This document shows positions 24,126 through 35,548 of a stretch of DNA of 64,000 nt, one piece after another. The notes beneath the pieces are model-generated. The model made no database searches. It saw nothing but the letters and a program-made list of their open reading frames with translations, and was not told where the DNA came from. The stretch's first letter is position 1. Each line of letters begins with the position of its first letter. Source of the stretch: Symsagittifera roscoffensis (Eukaryota; Xenacoelomorpha; Acoela; Convolutidae); contig NC_087068.1 of assembly GCF_963678635.1 (NCBI RefSeq), positions 49,929,724-49,993,723 on the forward strand, read 5' to 3'. The translations under genes were made by a program, and so were the position numbers.

Positions 24126-24500
24126 TCAGACGATTATTTTGTTCAAAATTAACCTGAAAAGCAGACTTTGAAAGCATGCTAGGAACAGGTCATTTTGTTT
24201 CAAACATTTTCCATTGAGACATTTCAAATAACTAATTCTACCGCTATTTTGGCAGAATTTTCTGACTCCGAGGAGAAATGTTTTATCAATTGCTTTATAA
24301 TTCTCAAGTACAATGTAGTCAAGTGAAAAAAAAAGACAAACTAAGGCCATTACGGGTGGACGGGTTGTCCGTTCTAGTTCTAAGACTTTCCATAAAAGAT
24401 TTCATACATGTTTACGGTGACATACGTTTAAGGTGACTATCTATCATAATTATTAACAATTTTTGCTCTTCAAATGACAAAAAGAGTTGAATAAGACAAA
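24126..24500. other. Intergenic 5' flank of ERCC8, no gene seen
   Basis: AT-rich sequence upstream of the ERCC8 start. No repeat copies or promoter motifs could be assigned with confidence. Confidence 0.3.
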
Positions 24501-24504
24501 AAAA

Positions 24505-24715
24505 TATAAGCATCCGTGAGACGCTCGGCTTTTAACTCAAAGGTCGTGGGTTGGAAGCCGGCTTCGGTCACGGTTGGCGGGGTCAGAGAGTCATCCGCCC
24601 CCTCAAAGTTAGACGGCTACGGCGAAATGGATGACATCCTCCCTCCCCCGCCGATGGCCTTGCATTGAGTCGGACCGGGGATAAAAATAACATGCCGATA
24701 TCATGCAGGCAGAAA
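24505..24715 (+). repeat. tRNA-derived SINE-like sequence
   Basis: An unusually GC-rich island in AT-rich DNA. It begins with a tRNA-like half: an anticodon-loop-like CTTTTAACTC (lysine-TTT-like), then a B-box-like GTGGGTTGGAAGCC near 24546-24559. The A box is poor, so this is not a functional tRNA gene. The downstream body (to about 24715) is unrelated to tRNA, as in SINEs. No A-rich tail or target duplication was confirmed. Confidence 0.5.
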
Positions 24716-24954
24716 AAAACTTCTACAGGAAAAAAGAAAGCATAACAAGTCAGAGCTAGTAAAAAAAATGCAATGAAAATTGCTTACAGCACATGAAAAA
24801 TCTGTGATGGGTAACCAAGCCGACGAATGAGCTGAAAACTAAAGAAATTCAATTTTTCCCGAAAAGAGCCTGGAAAGTTTACAAACTAAAGGAAAAACGC
24901 AATTTCAATTTCAAACAGACTAAAAGTTTCATCATTAACAGAAAAATAGGTAGG

Positions 24955-26405
24955 TTGCATGAATGGATGGCTAATTAGCTGGTTGAGAAGATGGCTGGAT
25001 GAATTGAAGGCCGGAGGGATAGATGGATGCATTGATGTCAGGATAGATGGATGGTGCGATGGACAGACAGCTGACTGGAAAAATATCTATACGGAGGGAT
25101 GGATAGCCGTACTACTGGACATCTAGATAGCTGGATGGCTAGATCGCTGATGAATCGCTGGCTGAATGTGTGGATACTGCCGGATAAACCACCGGATGAA
25201 AGATGACCGGCTAAGATGGTTAGATCGTTGGATAGATGGCAGGATACGGCTAAATTGAAAGATGGATGACTGGTTGACAGAAGGGATGAAAGGCAGGATG
25301 GATTGATTGATGGTTGAAAGGCTCGATCTATGGATGGCTGGATGGATGGATCAATCGACGGCTAGATAGATGGTGGTTTGATGGAGGGATGATTGAAGGT
25401 TGAGTGGGTGCATGAGTACGGAGAGAGTCTACACAGGAGATGGATCGACGGATACATGGATAGTAGGACAGATGAAGGAATGGATGGCTAGACAGCTCGT
25501 GTGATGAATAGATCGTTGGAGTAATAGATCGTTCATGTGATCCTGAATTGATAGATGGCTGGTGAGATGGATGCTTGGTTGAGAAATGAATGTTGGTTGG
25601 ATGGCCAGATAGATGGATGGCTATTTGAATGGACTGCAATACGAAAGAGCAGGCGGATGTGTGAAAGGGCGGTTGGATGTGAGAAAGGATTGCTGGCTGA
25701 TTCCATTGACTGATGATTGAATAGATAGATGGATGGCTGGTTGAATGGATAGATTGATAACTTGAAGAATGATTGCTAAAAGGATGGATCGCTTAGTGAC
25801 TGAATAGATGCCTAGATGTCTGCTTGGATGGCCGGATCCTTGCTTGGTGTATTGATGACTAGAAGGCAAAATGGATACATGGCTAGATGGATACCTTGAT
25901 ATATGAACAGCTCTATGGATAGATGGCTGGTTTGATGAATGGCTAGATGAGGTATGGCAAGATCGATGGATGGCTTGATAGATGGATTGCTGAATGGATA
26001 AGCCAATTAGTAAAGAAAATATTGAATTGATGGCTGTTTGAATGGATCGCTTGATGAATGCACGGCTTCATGGATGGATGGATGGCTTAAAGTATCCTAT
26101 AAAGGATGACTAGATCGGTGAATGGCTTGATGGTTGTATTGATGTATAGAGGGTGAAAGTGATGAATGGATGGATGGATGCCCAGAAGGATGGATCGCTT
26201 GGTGGATGAATGGCTGGATGGATCCTAAATGGGTGAATGGCTAGATGTTTCGACAGATGAAGGCATGTATACTTGATGGCTGGTTGAATGATTGTTTGGT
26301 GTAATGATGGATGGATGGATGGCTGGATGTATCATTGGATGGATTGCTAGATGGGTTCATAGCTAGATGAATGGACGGCTCGATGAAATGATTGCTTGGT
26401 TAGAT
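24955..26405. repeat. Degenerate TGGA-type satellite
   Basis: About 1.45 kb built from TGGA, TGGC and TAGA tetramers such as GATGGATGGCTGGATGGATG, with heavy interruption. Minus-strand ORFs rich in Ser, His, Pro and Ile through it are by-products of the repeat. No gene is present. Confidence 0.9.
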
Positions 26406-28842
26406 CTGAGAAGACTGAAAATTTTTTTGACAGTTTTGAAAGATCAAAATGGAAGGCAATTTCGATACTAAAAGGCGCTGAACAGTCAGATTCGCAGGCG
26501 ACATTGAAATTCTTGACAGTATAAGGACAGCACGAATATGTTTTGAATAATAATAAAAATTATAAAAAACGGTCTATCTCGGAAACAACGATCTTGTGCA
26601 GTCACAATTGGAAGAAAGACTTGCAATATCTGAAAATACTCAGGCAGCATCCAATTGTAGGATTTACAATTTCGAGTTATTCAAATCATTAAAAAGTAAT
26701 TTTTCGGAAACTTTAAGGAGTAGGGCAACCACATTTCGAGAAAAAAACTGCAACTTCTGAGAGCACCTGACAGCACCACACTTTAGAGCTTGGAATTTTA
26801 AATTTTGTGAAGTTTTTCAAACCAAAGTTTTGTGAAACTTTTTGAAAAAATTACAAACACGTCGTATCTCGAAAATTGAAAGGATTTGAGCAGTCATATT
26901 TGGAGGCAATATTTACAACCACTGAGAGGTCCCTGACAGCACCCCACCAAAAGGTTGCTGAACTCAAATTTGGTGGAATAAACCCTGAGACGGAAAACGC
27001 CCGTTATATAATAATAGATGCAATAATCTCCCCTCTACATTACCCTACACTGCATTACCTTGCTCCAGTACCATGCTGCAATCATAGGTTCAGCCTTACA
27101 TTCGGTCCTTTTAATTGGTTTTTAGCATTATCAAAAGGACTATTAATAAAAGGCATCATTAAAAGGCGTTATTAATGGTCATAAAAATCTTGACTTGACT
27201 ATTATTAAATTGGAAATTTGATTAAATTTCCTAAACATGGCAATTTACGATACAGTTTAAACGTGCAAACATATGCTATGACTCTTAACGAATAAAGATA
27301 ACGAATTACGTAGAAATATCAATCATGTAAAGATAGCTTAAACGTGGCGAGATAAAAGTAACATGCATGTAAATATAGCATAAATGACCCATAATCATTG
27401 GTAAATATAGCTGAAACATGCCGAAATACAATTCACACACATTTAACAAGAGGCGAAGCTGTGCTTCGCAAACACCAGCTAGAACACGGCAAAAAAGCAA
27501 CTTTTCAAAGTGAAACAAGATAGAACCAACCCTAGAATTAGCTACGGACAAAAACTTTGCAACCTATGGTCTTCCAACCTGCGACATCGAGAAATGAAGT
27601 ATCACGCCCTGCCCTCTTGAACACGGACGCTTAACAATCGGCAAACTCTAGTCTCAAATAAAGCAGCTACATATGGTAACAAATTGCCAATGCGATGTAG
27701 AAGTTGCACTAAATACAAATAGACACAATTTTGCTAGTAATAGTTTGGAATACAACAAAATGAAGGCATCCACACTATTTATGCATGTAATAAAATGGAA
27801 AGCATAAAGCCACATTATGTATCAAAAATGCATTTCAAAAAATTGCGAGATATAATGAGTTAGAAAAGTTCTGAAATCGAGTTTTTATGATTGTTATGTT
27901 GTGAAAAACAAACAGCTTTATTCGGTTCACCTGGTGAAAGTTAAATGTATCAACTGTGTTAACTTATTACTGTTCCATGTCAAAGCACATGCTATCAAAA
28001 AGTTATAGAGATTCCCCAAAAGTTTCACCAATATTTGCGACTTAGGTTAGAAAAAAAATAGTCGTAGTATAACACTAACGCCCACTAAAGTTCACTAGTG
28101 TAAATATAGTACAGATATAGATTGTAAGAGTTGTTTACGGGGACAAATTCGATTTCCCGATTACAAGAGACTTGCTCTAGCAATTGAACCATTTTTGACT
28201 CATATCAGGGCCATTTTCAAGCGCATGCTCAATCAATCTTAATCAAAAAGAAATTTGAAGCATTCTGAATTCGAATAAATATCAATCTAACTACATAAAA
28301 TGAAGATTACCAATCAATTATGAGAGAAAAAATTGATCGGAACAGTTAAGGCAAAATGAATAAAGGGCGTCCCAATGATTAAACTAACTAAGTTTAAGAA
28401 CCTTTTGAAAACAACAAAACAGCATATAGAATAGCTCGGATATCTTTAAGAAGATAGACATATTTTATGGTTGTATCAACGGTCAAAGCTTATAATTTAA
28501 CCTGAGAGTTATCGAGATCAATATCAAGGAAGGAATCAAATCATTCAACAAAAATAAACAAAAGGGCCTTTTTGCAACAAAACCAACAGCAAAGCAAACA
28601 TTTAAGTTTGAACATGGCAGAAAAGACGCAAAAAATCCATATTATGTCATCAAAACACCCATTTTTATATATAAATCATTGAAAGGACACTGAAATCTAT
28701 GCAAGAGAAAAACGTCTTTTTGGCTTGCGCATTGAAAGCATTATTTAACAACATAAATTGGAAGCAACATGATGACACCATTCAATTTGTAAACAACATG
28801 CTTTTAGCTTTTTAACATAGTAGCACTTTGAAAAAGTTAATT
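26406..28842. repeat. Intergenic, diverged repeats, no gene seen
   Basis: The segment 26564-26650 resembles 26860-26940, with shared blocks like GTATCTCG-AAA, GAGCAGTCA and ATTTGGAGGCAATAT. Near 27240-27430 a motif like TAAAGATAGCTTAAACGTGG recurs about every 54 bp in degraded form. 27550-28842 is AT-rich with nothing recognised. Confidence 0.45.
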
Positions 28843-30317
28843 TCACTTCGGCAACAAGTACGCGGCGCTATCTAAACTATTTGACGATGAATAGTCTGCC
28901 GTATTATTGGACGAAGCATTCGTATTGTAAGACAAATCGCAATCTCTACTTTCGCAAGTTCCAATACTGCTGCTACTGCTTGTAGGGCCTTTCGTCTTTT
29001 TCTTTTCCTGAGTTCTACTGTTGATGTTGTTTTGACTTCCACTTAGGGTAGAAGTTACACCGCTCACTATGTTTTTCGGCTTTTGATAAGAGAGCATTCG
29101 GCCTAGAGTCTTTGACGCAAATGGTACATTACTGTACCTAGGATCGGCTTCCAACTGATTATGCTCACTACCACCTGTACTGCAATCAAAACTGGACATT
29201 CTTTGCTGTAATTTGGGCGTCCTTCGTCTACTGTTAAATTGGTTACTGGCAGAATTGGCAATTTTTAAGTCAACGTTTCTACTTTCGATTCTTTTGCAGT
29301 GAACACGTTGTATGCAGTGAAGAACATTGAGGATTTTCTGAAACAAATTAATAATATCAAAAAATGCTTAACTGACGTAAACTTGGTTTTAAAATAAAGG
29401 TTCCTGTCAATGTTAGTATCATTTCAGGGACCTTTTTTGATGCGATTATAAAAAAATATTAAGGCAGGGTGGCAGCTTTAATTACACGTGTCAATGATAT
29501 GCGGCATCCGCTTCCCGTTGAACAAACATTAACATTTTCTATATTTTCAGGTTAAAACCTAAGTCCAAAAACCGCATTTTGGTACCTGGGACGCAGAAAT
29601 TTCGGTCAGCAAGGCTTTCTCAGCGACCCCAGAGTTCAAAAAAATTAGTTTTGAAGGCTTCAAAAATTCAGCACATTTTTCACCGACAAAAACCTACACC
29701 TTGGAAAAATTATTCGGTTTTACGATGGACACTACGATTGGTACTACAAGACACAATTGAACGAAACTTACGTCTTGTGGTAATTTTAACCTCTCTTCAT
29801 AGATGCTGGCCAGATCTTGAGCACAATAGATCTCCTCCAGATCCGAGTCATTTCCACTGTCTGAGGTTTTATCCGGAGTTCTTTCTCCACTTTTCGCTTT
29901 CAGGGTAACTGGAAAAGTGAATAACATTGCTGGCGTGACTCCGTCGTTTGCCAGTTCGCTTAGGACGATGTTATAAACGTCGGCTGAGTCATCTGATTCT
30001 TGAATCGCAACTGATACTTTTTGTTCCTGGAGACAAGTCTTGAAAGTCGAGGCACTGTTGATGGTTCCGTCTGTTTGCCAGTAGTTCGGATCCATAGAAA
30101 AATAAACATGGGCAGCATTTTCGGCATGTTTTAAACTGTTGACACTTGATAAAATTTCGGCTTTGACGATGGGAATTGTGATTCCCATCAAGTCAAGATC
30201 ATTTTCTCTTAGCTGCTTGCACAGCTCGAAATCATCATAGCCGTTATCAATGAATAGCTGCGTATACTGTTTAAACCCGAGAGAACTCAGCCATTGCTCT
30301 ATTCTCATTACACTCAT
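28843..30317 (-). CDS. SAM-domain protein, SAMD5/SASH1-like (two coding exons)
   Basis: Model: join(30317-29772, 29337-28843) on the minus strand, 346 residues. The donor CAAGAC|GTAAGT and acceptor TTTCAG|AAAATC are both phase 0, so the two frames join cleanly. The N-terminus is a sterile alpha motif, a helical protein-interaction domain: MRIEQWLSSLGFKQYTQLF, DNGYDDFELCKQLRENDLDL, then the NAAHVYFSMDP region. This matches my recollection of SAMD5 (a similar NGYDDLEVCKQ segment and an AAGLYF-type continuation). The remainder is polar and Ser/Asn/Thr-rich with no further domain, ending DSAAYLLPK. A splice acceptor (TTTTTCAG) lies 9 bases upstream of the ATG at 30317, indicating an upstream non-coding or coding exon not located. 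An adaptor role in signalling is inferred from the domain. Confidence 0.8.
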
Positions 30318-30472
30318 GAAAACTGTCTGAAAAACAATTAATTTAATCAATTCAATCAAATGTTTATTCGAGTTGCCCAAAGATTGGAAAACTTAAAAGA
30401 GCGATTGCAGCATTATTTTTTTCTAAATTAATGTAGTATACAAAATCAAAACAAGTTTCAAAAAACGTTGTG

Positions 30473-30859
30473 TTATCTCTTTTTCGCGTCCAATAAATCT
30501 TTCGCTTCATTTATTTTGGATGCAATGTACGGCGAGCCACCTTTATCAGGGTGATTTGCAATCATTAGTCGGCGATGATGTTCTCTAATTTGCTTCGGAG
30601 TACTCGTCATTGGAACGCTTAAAATTTTGCATGCTTCTGATTTTGACATTTGCTTCTCAAAACCTCCTTTGTATGCCTGAAACACTTTTCGATTAAAAAA
30701 GCTGGCGAGAAAGACATCATAAAAGGCACAAAGATAAGAGTAAACCATGGACATGCCACTTCCAAAAGCTCCTCCAGCTCCTTTCCGTATAAGAAATCGC
30801 CCGGCCACACCAACAGCTGTCAGGCCAGCTCCCAACAAAATGAGAGAGCTCATAGACAA
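30473..30859 (-). CDS. DNAJC19: Mitochondrial import J-protein Tim14 / DNAJC19
   Basis: A 128-residue J-protein that stimulates mitochondrial Hsp70 in the TIM23 import motor at the inner membrane. The N-terminal hydrophobic segment ([19 protein letters not shown]) matches the single membrane anchor of the family. The C-terminal degenerate J domain carries the invariant HPD in [20 protein letters not shown], plus [14 protein letters not shown]. The start MSMSSLILL fits the family length (human 116 residues). The protein has an in-frame extra stretch between residues about 38 and 54 ([17 protein letters not shown]) that is hydrophobic and not in the human protein. Removing it as a 44-base GT-AG intron would break the frame, so it appears to be coding. 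The gene is divided from the SAM gene by about 150 bases on the same strand. Confidence 0.93.
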   Translation of the reverse strand: MSMSSLILLGAGLTAVGVAGRFLIRKGAGGAFGSGMSMVYSYLCAFYDVFLASFFNRKVFQAYKGGFEKQMSKSEACKILSVPMTSTPKQIREHHRRLMIANHPDKGGSPYIASKINEAKDLLDAKKR

Positions 30860-31089
30860 CCTATAAAGAAGAATTTCCTATACTTTTCGACCCACTGGGT
30901 TTTCTTCAATTGCTTGCAGAACAGAGAAACACAAACCATCATGAGAAACAAAAACCATAGCCGGTTGCGGAAAAGTAGCACAGAACGTTTTCCGACCAAT
31001 ACAAACAAAAACGGAACACTATATCAGCAATTTAAAATTAATTCAAAGAAGCAAGTGTAGGTCATTTTCACATTTTACAATCAGGAGCA

Positions 31090-31720
31090 ACGATAGCCGG
31101 TTGCTGTGCAAATAGCACAGAATGTTCTGACCATAGTCTTAAAAATACGAAAGAAAAAATCCAAATTCGTTGTTTTGTTTTCTGCGTCGTTTGAAGAAAA
31201 GATCTGAACGAAAAATTAGAACTTAAGCATATTCGAAACAATCATAGTAAAATAGGCCCATTAGAAAAAAATATTTTTTAGAAAAATTACTAGAAAACAG
31301 AAAAAACAATCGTAGAAAATTTTTTTTCAAAACTACCAATATTTTTGAAGTTTAGTTTTGATTCCCACCGAAAAATAGCTTAAAATAAACTGCAAAAACT
31401 AACTTGACTCAAATTGAATTGACTTTTTGTGGCTTAAATGAAGCATAATTAAGCTATTCTAAGCCTGCTTGATCGCCTTTCTTTGCTCAAAATTAGACCG
31501 AGAATCAAAACTTTCAAACCAGTTTTTATCAACACTGGAAAATGTCGTTCAATTCACAACTGAAAATGCTTTAATATGATATATCACTAAAACTTTTCAG
31601 ATGATTCTTTGTGGCACCCGATGCGTGGAAAACCAAAATAAAAAATTTAAACACATCGAACACAAAGTTCCTCCTCATTTTTCAAATGGTCAGAACAATA
31701 AATCGACATTATGGATAGCA
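31090..31720. repeat. Dispersed repeat, long copy
   Basis: It begins GATAGCCGGTTGCTGTGCAA and shares an ordered series of blocks with 22366-22800, ending in a block like AAAGTTCCTCCTCATTTTTC. Related shorter copies follow at 32153-32345 and 34141-34290. None encodes a protein; the ORF at 31601-31795 is a chance frame in the repeat. Confidence 0.55.
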
Positions 31721-32929
31721 AATCTAAATTATTATCAAGGATATCAGAGAAAAACTCAAATAAATTTAAAGTTTTTCCACGACACCTTACCATAGATTAT
31801 CACAGTGTACCCTTCCTTTAACAGACAGCTCCAAGACACTAAAAAAACTATTTGCACAATAGTTTTTCATCTACATAGAAATATTTTTTGCCAAGGAGGC
31901 TCTAAATGAAGCTTTGAATACTAGTTTTCCTGGTAGTAAAATGAACTTTACTCAGCTAAATGACCAATTTTTATAAAGTGAATGTCATTCAATCCAGCTT
32001 CAAACCGAGACGTTTATATTTTTAACGGAAACTTTTTTTGAAAATTTTTATATGTCATTCGAATCACGGCGGAAAGGGCTTTGATATATTACATCACCCG
32101 TAGCATTCGGATAATTTTTCGTGTTATCTGATTGTGCAGGAAAACTAAAAAATAGCCGCTTGCTATGCAAGCAGTACAGATGCTCCAATCAATTTCATTT
32201 AAAAAATACATTAAAAGTTTCTCTTTTTTTTCAAATTAGTGTCGTTTTGTTTTGTGCGTGGAGAGATAAAATGATCTGACGAAAACATAGAACTTCGGCA
32301 TGACCGACAGTCACAGTAAAATTGGGCAAATTTTTGCCAAAAATGATAGGAAAACGAAAACCTGTTTAAATTCGGAAGAAATTGTTTTTGAATTTTTTTT
32401 TCAGATTTTTACTCCAAAAAACCGTTGCTTAATACGACGAAAATAACTTAAATATTTAATGAATTAATTCGGAAATTAAATCGAAAGCTTAAATGACAAC
32501 CAATATCTAATAACGCATATTTAATACTGATATTTATAAACTAAACAAAAACATGATCTATCGAAAAGAGTAAAGGTAACTTAGAAAAACTATGCCCAGA
32601 CATTCGAATAGAAAATTAGCATCGGAACAAAAATTATCAAGCGGGAATAAAGCTGAAAGTACCTTAGATGTAACTTTAATTGCCGACAAAAAAATCTAAG
32701 TAAAGGAGTTTTAAGTCCCCTTCCCCTCTGAACACAAACACAAGAAAAAAACCTTTTTCAGTCATCAAATGACGCAATAAGAGGCCAATAACTCATAATA
32801 AATTAGAATCAAACCTATTAAGCTGAAAAAAATAACGCCGGATATACAAAATTCTAAATTACTTAAAGCAACTACAAATCATTGGCCAATAAGTCGAAAT
32901 ACAACAGATCAAAACCTATTAAGCCAAAA

Positions 32930-33190
32930 CCTATTAGGCCGGATATACAATTTCCTAAAACAATACGTCCAACTACAAAAAATGTTCACAGCGAAAATAA
33001 ACGATTCTTATATGTGACTACCAAGACACAAAATACATAAGCAGACCAAAATAAGACCGACAATTTAATTTGAAACACAAAATACATGTTTGAAAAAAAT
33101 CTCCGGTCAGACTCGAAACCAGGATTTTTACCATCCCTTGCTTCCAGGCGTGTTGGTTGCCTCCACGCTAAGTGTGCAAGAGTTACCAGC
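32930..33190 (-). repeat. tRNA-derived SINE-like element
   Basis: Read on the minus strand from 33185, a tRNA-like head shows an A-box-like TTAGCGTGGAGGC and, about 50 bases on, a B-box-like GGTTTCGAGTC. A body follows to about 32930. The body recurs without the head at 33690-33870, with shared blocks such as GCGAAAATAAACGATTCTTA on the plus strand. A segment containing ACGTGTCTAGAT-AGTCC-GTGAACA recurs near 33225, 33655, 33890 and 34078, indicating repeated insertions of this family. Confidence 0.55.
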
Positions 33191-34837
33191 AAAACTTGAA
33201 CTCGCTATGAAGCAACGTTCCACCTAAGGACGTGTCTAGATTAGTCCTGTGAACAAAATTGTTAACGGGAAAAAATTTTTCTTACAAGAATGCGATACCA
33301 TTGCTAATAGTTTTTTAAAGGAAAAAATAGTTTTTCTTTTTTTTTTCAAGTTAGTTTTTTTACTTTAAAATGAATGACAACTATCAAATCGAAAACGAAC
33401 ATTAAAACAAGCTTACTTTTGCATGCTATTTTATATTTGCCGAGGAAGCGCTATAAGAAGCTTCCAAAACCGGTTCTCTTTATATTGAAATCAAGCTTTT
33501 TCGGCCTTATGTGCAAATAACGAACACGTTACTCGTTCGATCCCCTCGCTCGAATTTAGACTAACCTCTCAAAAACTTCAGACGGGTTTTTCTCGACGAG
33601 GGAAACTTTTTGATAATCTTCTAATGCGTTCCAGCTAAAGACGTGCTTAAAGACGTGTCTAGATGAGTCCAGTGAACAAAATCTATTAGGTTGGATATAA
33701 GGCCGGATAAACAAATTCCTTAAGCCCTACGACCAACTACAAAAAAATGTTCACCGCGAAAATAAACGATTCTTAGATGTGACTATCAAGACCCAAAACA
33801 CATAAGCAGACATAAGTTAGACCGACAATTTAATTTGAAACACAAAAATTCACGTTTGAAAAAAAAATCTCCAATGCGTTCCACCTGAAGACGTGTCTAG
33901 ATGAGTCCTGTGAACAAAACCTATTGGGCCGGATAGACAGCCATGGATGACAAACTTGAATTTTCTAATTTTGTGGAAAAACAAGGATAGCCGGTTGCTC
34001 CAGCACTGCCTCAAGGTTTAGTGTGCAAGAGACACTAACAAACTTGAACTCGTTATGAACCAAGGTTTCGCCAGAAGACGTGTCTAGATGCATCCTGTGA
34101 ACACAATGTTTGCGGGAAAGAAATTCTCTTGGACGAATGCGATTCCATTGCTAATCGCAATAAAAAATACTTTTCCTCTTATTTTCAATTCAGTGTCGTT
34201 TTGTTCTGTGGATGGCGAGATAAAATGATCTCACGAAAGCCAAAAGCTAGGGCATAACCGACAGTCACAGAAAAATTTGGCAAAAATTTTTGTCGAATAG
34301 GAAAAAGAAACACAGAAATATGTAAAACTTGTTCGAAGAATTTTTTTTTGAAGTTAAGTTCTCTCTTTTTTAAATCAATCTTGTTTTGTTCGTGTTTTTT
34401 TTGAAGTTTAGTTCTCTCTTTTTTTAAATCAATCTTGCTTTTGTTGGCGGTATGATGAAAAAAAACTATGAATACGAGTATGAAATATTCAATTAAACTA
34501 AGCTTAATTCGTCTTCAAAAAATTGATAACCAAAAAGAAAAAAAAACTTCAAAAAAATCAAACTTTGTTCTAATTCTGCATACTTTTTTTCGAATTTTTG
34601 TAAAAACTTTAGGCTAAATGAAGTCATTACGCTAAGTGAGGCTTCCAAATGCAGCTTAGCACTATTTTAAATCAAATTTTTATAGCCTGAATGATGAATT
34701 TCAACATAACGAACGTTATTTTACAAGATCACTTCACTCTCATTTTTTGGCTAAGACTGAAACGGTTTTTCTCATCAATGAGACATTTTCGAGAACGAAT
34801 GTCAAAGTCGTTCAAATCATGTTTAAAATTAAGTTAA
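33191..34837. repeat. Intergenic repeat-rich stretch, no gene seen
   Basis: It contains the headless SINE body (33690-33870), four copies of the ACGTGTCTAGAT segment and a copy of the GATCTGA/CAGTCACAG dispersed repeat at 34141-34290. A short direct duplication of TTGAAGTTTAGTTCTCTC lies near 34352 and 34401. No coding region is supported. Confidence 0.45.
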
Positions 34838-35548
34838 GCTCTCATCCCAGTTTCAATGTGGGAGTTTAAGTGTTCATTGAACAGTGTTTAGCCTGTATCC
34901 AGCCTAAAAATTTGAAAAATCGGGAAAATCGATATAAAACCGAGCATAATTAAATTCAGAGCTTAATAGCAACAAATATGGAGTAGCAAGAAGACCAAAA
35001 TGCATTTTGGGTTCTGTTGTCTGTAGCACTTTCAGTTTTGTTCCTTTTTATTGCTTTCATATTAAGATTGCGCCCTTCGGGAGCACTGTCAATGCTCAAG
35101 GCAAAAAGAACTTTGTCTACCCTTTGATTAAGCAGTCCTGCGCTATCTCCATCAGAATGGTGCAGTGTCATCGAACAGAATTTACAAAATGCACGGAAAG
35201 AATTTCGAAGAAATTTTTGCTAAAAATTAAATTTCAAACGTTTTCGCAACAATGTGCATCTTCAGGATTTTTACAATAAACTAATCTAAATGACTATAAA
35301 ACATCAATTTACAAATGTTATTTACAATAAATCACATACAATTTGGTTCTAAACCATCATGATAAAAAATTAGCCAATCACAGTTGACCTCTAAATTACT
35401 ATTAAGATTCAAGTACTTTTAACCTCTAAAATTAATTAAACATTTTAAATTTATTTGTCCGGAAGTTTCTGAGTCATATTTTCAATTTAGACATGTACGT
35501 TTTGAATAAAAAACCAAAAATATTTTGGGACTAAATTTTCAATATTAA

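Noticed and set aside
24505-24580. A functional tRNA-Lys gene
   Set aside because: The A box and acceptor stem are not convincing, and the sequence continues into a long unrelated body, as in a SINE.
25328-26006. Minus-strand ORFs rich in His, Ser and Pro
   Set aside because: They lie in the degenerate TGGA satellite and mirror its four-base period.
24955-26405. CRISPR-like array
   Set aside because: The periodicity is tetranucleotide with no fixed repeat-spacer organisation, and the genome is animal.
29694-29771. Last codons of the open frame after LPQD in the SAM gene
   Set aside because: A consensus donor GTAAGT follows LPQD, and the next exon joins in the same phase, so this tail is intron sequence.
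30715-30758. A 44-base intron in DNAJC19
   Set aside because: GT and AG are present, but removing the segment shifts the frame and gives an immediate stop; the unspliced frame keeps the whole J domain.
35007-35279. Plus-strand ORF of 90 codons repeated at 37213 and 39284
   Set aside because: It repeats only because the Penelope units are tandem. It lies in their terminal non-coding region opposite the element's sense strand and shows no domain.
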